64,000 nt of DNA from Arenicola marina. Its lineage: Eukaryota; Annelida; Polychaeta; Arenicolidae. Below are positions 60,722 to 64,000 of this stretch, piece by piece (position 1 is the stretch's first letter; each line of letters begins with the position of its first letter). The stretch is taken from contig CAXHSH010000546.1 in NCBI GenBank assembly GCA_964019135.1, forward strand, positions 1 to 64,000, written 5' to 3'. Made by a program: the position numbers and the translations under genes. Under the pieces are notes generated by a model. The model was not told where the DNA came from and made no database searches. It worked only from the letters and a program-made list of their open reading frames with translations.

Positions 60722-63108
60722 AGAGGGCGCCCTCTCACGGGAATGTCATACCCAGCCCCTCACACCCGGCCAGTGATCTGTCACACACTATCACGGGCAT
60801 GACATACGCTGCTCCGGAGGGAGTGGCAGACCGCTGGCCGAGTGTGTGGTGCAGTGTATGTCATGCCTGTGGAGGGCGTGGACCACTGGCCGAGTGTGTG
60901 GGGCAGTGTATGTCATGCCTATGAGAAGGCGTGGTAGCTCACTGGCCGAGTGAGTGGGGCTGGGTATGTCGTGACCGAGAGAGGGCGTGGCATACCACTG
61001 GCAGAGTGTGAGGGGCAGTGTAAGTCATGCCCGTGTGAGGGCGTGGCAGACCACTGGCCGAGTGTGTGGCGCTCGGTATGTCATGACCGTGTGAGGGCTT
61101 GGTAGACCACTGGCCGAGTGTGAGGGGCATTGTATGTCATGTCCGTGAGAGGGTGTGGCAGACCGCTGACCGAGTGTGTGAGGCTGGATATGTCTTGTCC
61201 GTGAGAGGGCCTGGCAGGCCACTGGCCGAGTTTGTGGGGCTCGGTATGTCATGACCGTGAGAGGACGTGGCAGACCACTGGCCGATTGTGTGCGGCTGGG
61301 CATGTCTTGACCGTGAGAGGGCCTTGCAGACCACTGGTCGAGTGTGAGGGGCTGGGTGTGTCATGACCATTAGAGGGCGTGGCAGACCGCAGGCCGGGTG
61401 TGAAGGGCTGGGTATGTAGTGCCCGTGCGAGGGTGTGGTAGATCCCTGGCCGGGTGTGTGGGGCTGGGTATGTCTTGAACGTGAGAGGGCGTGGCAGACC
61501 ACTGGCCGATTGTGAGGGGCAGTTAGTGCCATGCCTTTGAGAGGGTGTGGCAGACCGCTGGCCGAGTGTGTGGGGCTGGGTAAGTCATGACCGTGAGAGG
61601 GCGTGGCAGACCACTGGCCGAGTGTGTGGGGCTGGGTAAGTCATGACCGTGAGAGGGCGTGGCAGACCACTGGCCGATTGTGTGGGGCTGGGTATGTCTT
61701 GACCCTGAGAGGGCCTGGCAGACCACTGGCCGAGTGTGAGGGGCTGGGTAAGTCATGACCGTGAGAGGGCCTGGCAGACCACTGGCCGGGTGTGTGGGGC
61801 TGGGTATGTCATGACCGACAGAGGGCGTGGCAGACCCCGGGCCGGGTGTGTGGGGCTGGGTATGTCATGACCGAGTGAGGGCGTGGCAGAACACTGGCCG
61901 ACTGTGTGGGGCTGGGTACGCCATGACCGTGAGAAGGAGTGGCAGACCACTGGCCGAGTGTGAGGGGCTGGGTATGTCATGAACGTGAGAGGGCGTGGCA
62001 GACCACTATCCGAGTGTGAGGGGCAGTGTATGTCTTGAATATGAGAGGGCGTGGCATCCCACTGGCCGAGTGTGTGGGGTTGGATATGTCATGACCATGA
62101 GAAGGGGTGGCAGACCACTGGCCGAATGTGTGGGGCTGGGTATGTCTTGACCGTGAGAGGGCCTGGCAGACCACTGGCCGAGTGTGAGGGGCTGGGTAAG
62201 TCATGAACGTGAGAGGGCGTGGCAGACCACTGGCCGAGTGTGAGGGGCAGTGTATGTCTTGAATATGAGAGGGCGTGGCATCCCACTGGCCGAGTGTGTG
62301 GGGTTGGGTATGTCATGACCATGAGAAAGGGTGGCAGACCACTGGCCGAGTGTGTGGGGCTGGGTATGTCTTGACCGTGAGAGGGCCTGGCAGACCACTG
62401 GCCGAGTGTGAGGGGCTGGGTATGTCATGTCCATGGAAGGGCGTGGCAGACCACTGGCCGAATGTGATGGGCAGTATGTGTCATGCCCGTGAGAGGGCTT
62501 GGCAGATCACTGGCCGATTGTGTGGGGCTGGTTATGCCATGACCATGCGAAGGCGTGGCAGACCACTGGTCGATTGTGTGGGACTGGCTATGTCTTGACC
62601 GTGAGAGGGCCTGGCAGACCACTGGCCGAGTGTGAGGGGCTGGGTGTGTCATGACCATGAGAGGGCGTGGCAGTCCACAGGGCGGGTGTGAGGGGCAGTG
62701 TTTGTCATGCCTGTGAGAGGGCGTGGCAGACCACTGGCCCAGTGTGGGGGGCTGGGTATGTCATTACCTTGAGAGGGTGTGGCAGACCACTGGCCGAGTG
62801 TGATGGTCAGTGTATGTTATGCCCGATCGAGGGTGTGGCCGACCACTGGCATAGTGAGTGGGGCTGGGTAAGTCATGTCCGTGAGACCGCGTGATAGACT
62901 ACTGACTATGTGTGTGGGGCTGGGTATGTCATGACCATGAGAGGGCGTGGCAGAGCATTGGCCGAGTGTATGGGGCTGGGAATGTCATGCCCGTGAGAGG
63001 GCGTGGCAGACCGCTGGCCGATTGTATGGGGCTAGGTATGTCATGCCTGTGAGAGGGAGTGGCAGATCACTGGCCGAGTGTCAGGGGCTGGAGTATGTCA
63101 TGACCGAG
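60722..63108 (+). repeat. HOR unit, 2,387 bp type
   Basis: The monomer order is as in 12528-14914. The unit carries GTGTGAAGGGCTGGG at about 61399 and GAGAAAGGGTGG at about 62325 as private changes. Confidence 0.9.
60729..60815 (-). repeat. Inverted satellite segment 18 (87 bp)
   Basis: The palindrome is at 60722-60735 and the CA dinucleotide is present. The segment has the GCTCCGGAGGG exit, as segment 17 does. Confidence 0.93.
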
Positions 63109-64000
63109 AGAGGGCGCCCTCTCACGGGAATGTCATACCCAGCCCCTCACACCCGGCCAGTGATCTGTCACACACTATTACGGGCATGACATACGCTGCT
63201 CCTGAGGGAGTGGCAGACCGCTGGCCGAGTGTGTGGTGCAGTGTATGTCATGCCTGTGGAGGGCGTGGACAACTGGCCGAGTGTGTGGGGCAGTGTATGT
63301 CATGCCTATGAGAAGGCGTGGTAGCTCACTGGCCGAGTGAGTGGGGCTGGGTATGTCGTGACCGAGAGAGGGCGTGGCATACCACTGGCAGAGTGTGAGG
63401 GGCAGTGTAAGTCATGCCCGTGTGAGGGCGTGGCAGACCACTGGCCGATTGTGTGCGGCTGGGCATGTCTTGACCGTGAGAGGGCCTTGCAGACCACTGG
63501 TCGAGTGTGAGGGGCTGGGTGTGTCATGACCATTAGAGGGCGTGGCAGACCGCAGGCCGGGTGTGAGGGGCTGGGTATGTAGTGCCCGTGCGAGGGTGTG
63601 GTAGATCCCTGGCCGGGTGTGTGGGGCTGGGTATGTCTTGAACGTGAGAGGGCGTGGCAGACCACTGGCCGATTGTGAGGGGCAGTTAGTGCCATGCCTT
63701 TGAGAGGGTGTGGCAGACCGCTGGCCGAGTGTGTGGGGCTGGGTAAGTCATGACCGTGAGAGGGCGTGGCAGACCACTGGCCGATTGTGTGAGGCTGGGT
63801 ATGCCATGACCATGAGAGGGCGTGGCAGACCGCTGGCCGAGTGTGTGGGGCTGGGTAAGTCATGACCGTGAGAGGGCGTGGCAGACCACTGGCCGATTGT
63901 GTGAGGCTGGGTATGCCATGACCATGAGAGGGCGTGGCAGACCAATGGCTGATTGTGTGGGGCTGGGTATGTCATGACCCTGAGAGGGCGTGGCAGACCA
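63109..64000 (+). repeat. Partial HOR unit at the right edge
   Basis: The left part of a unit, lacking the 224-bp block (near 63446), is cut by the window end inside the 112-bp duplication region. It carries GTGGACAACTGG (about 63266) where other copies read GTGGACCACTGG. The array clearly continues beyond the window. Confidence 0.88.
63116..63202 (-). repeat. Inverted satellite segment 19 (87 bp)
   Basis: The palindrome is at 63109-63122 and the CA dinucleotide is present. The segment shares ACTATTACGGG with segment 16, about 9.2 kb upstream. Confidence 0.93.

Larger units (their letters stand above)
54720..61236. repeat. Tandem duplication of a 3,282-bp HOR unit (approximate limits)
   Basis: Positions of about 54.72-57.95 kb repeat 3,282 bp downstream. 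Shared private variants are the 168-bp local duplication with its upstream monomer loss (56141 and 59423), GAAAGGGCTTGGC (56598 and 59880), CTGATTATG (56868 and 60150), CTGGTTGTGTC (56972 and 60254), CCCGGTGTG (57069 and 60351) and GCTCCGGAGGG (57529 and 60811). One substitution separates the copies: CAGTATATG at 56579 against CAGTGTATG at 59861. Between them lies a hybrid junction at about 57955-57990. Confidence 0.87.
1..64000 (+). repeat. 56-bp GC-rich satellite array with higher-order organisation
   Basis: The entire window is head-to-tail copies of a 56-bp monomer. Every monomer shows the blocks GAGAGGGCGTGGCAGACC, ACTGGCCGAG, TGTGTGGGGCTGGG and TATGTCATGACC or close variants. The + strand is the G-rich strand. 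My eye-built consensus has 25 G, 11 C, 9 A and 11 T, so about 64% G+C and a GC skew near 0.39. Monomer subtypes recur in a fixed order, which defines a higher-order repeat of up to about 3.62 kb (64-65 monomers). No unique sequence, transposon, microsatellite or gene interrupts the array, and both edges of the window lie inside it. It is best described as a macrosatellite or large satellite of a eukaryotic chromosome. I do not recognise the family, and no centromeric or telomeric assignment is supported. Confidence 0.97.

Noticed and set aside
1..64000. CRISPR array.
   Set aside because: Repeats are directly adjacent 56-bp monomers with graded divergence. There are no unique spacers and no cas genes.
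1..64000. G-quadruplex array from GGGG-CT-GGG and GAGGG runs.
   Set aside because: Only two G-runs lie close together in each monomer. The next run is about 18-20 bases away, so loops exceed the usual limits for stable quadruplexes.
1..64000. Telomeric or subtelomeric repeat, rDNA or tRNA cluster.
   Set aside because: No TTAGGG-type tracts, rRNA-like sequence, or tRNA A-box/B-box with a cloverleaf was seen in the stretches read.
1..64000. A CTCF-binding macrosatellite, by analogy with DXZ4.
   Set aside because: GAGGGCGTGGCAG has partial similarity to the core motif (GGC-AG), but the spacing and the upstream half do not fit, so it is not claimed.

Overview
The whole 64,000-base window is one uninterrupted tandem-repeat (satellite) array. 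I found no gene, RNA gene, transposon, CRISPR array or unique-sequence spacer. The basic unit is a 56-bp, G-rich monomer (about 64% G+C in the consensus I built by eye; 25 G, 11 C, 9 A, 11 T). Recognisable blocks in every monomer are GAGAGGGCGTGGCAGACC, ACTGGCCGAGTGTGTGGGG and CTGGGTATGTCATGACC. About 1,140 monomers lie head to tail in the same orientation, except for 19 short inverted segments.

The monomers are not equivalent. They form a higher-order repeat (HOR) whose longest complete copy (44938-48553) is about 3.62 kb, some 64-65 monomers. A recurrent landmark divides the window into units: a 14-bp perfect palindrome, AGAGGGCGCCCTCT, where the array flips orientation for 85-87 bp (about 1.5 monomers) and then flips back. 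It occurs at 1501, 9195, 12528, 14915, 17134, 24606, 27939, 30326, 32545, 35938, 38325, 40710, 44938, 48554, 51771, 53934, 57440, 60722 and 63109. The intervals (7694, 3333, 2387, 2219, 7472, 3333, 2387, 2219, 3393, 2387, 2385, 4228, 3616, 3217, 2163, 3506, 3282, 2387 bp) are explained by adding or removing whole 56-bp monomers, plus a few fixed length oddities (+5, +4, -10, -4, and a 2-bp CA indel).

Above the HOR level lie longer duplications. A 15,411-bp block of four palindrome units is present twice in tandem: 2595-18271 matches 18006-33682 with no difference seen. A 2,385-bp unit (about 36.5-41.3 kb) and a 3,282-bp unit (about 54.7-61.2 kb) are each duplicated in tandem with shared private variants. 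2,067-bp units that lack the inverted segment occur in tandem at 1.6-5.7 kb and 17.2-21.2 kb. Below the HOR level are internal 112-bp and 224-bp duplications. The structure is therefore nested over 56 bp, 112-224 bp, 2.1-3.6 kb and 15.4 kb, as expected from repeated unequal exchange.

The organism cannot be named from this sequence. The size and purity of the array indicate a eukaryotic genome. The commonest monomer-to-monomer differences are CG to TG/CA changes, which suggests cytosine methylation, as in vertebrates or plants. Many short open frames exist on both strands. They follow from the 56-bp period (56 codons per three monomers) and are not annotated as genes.
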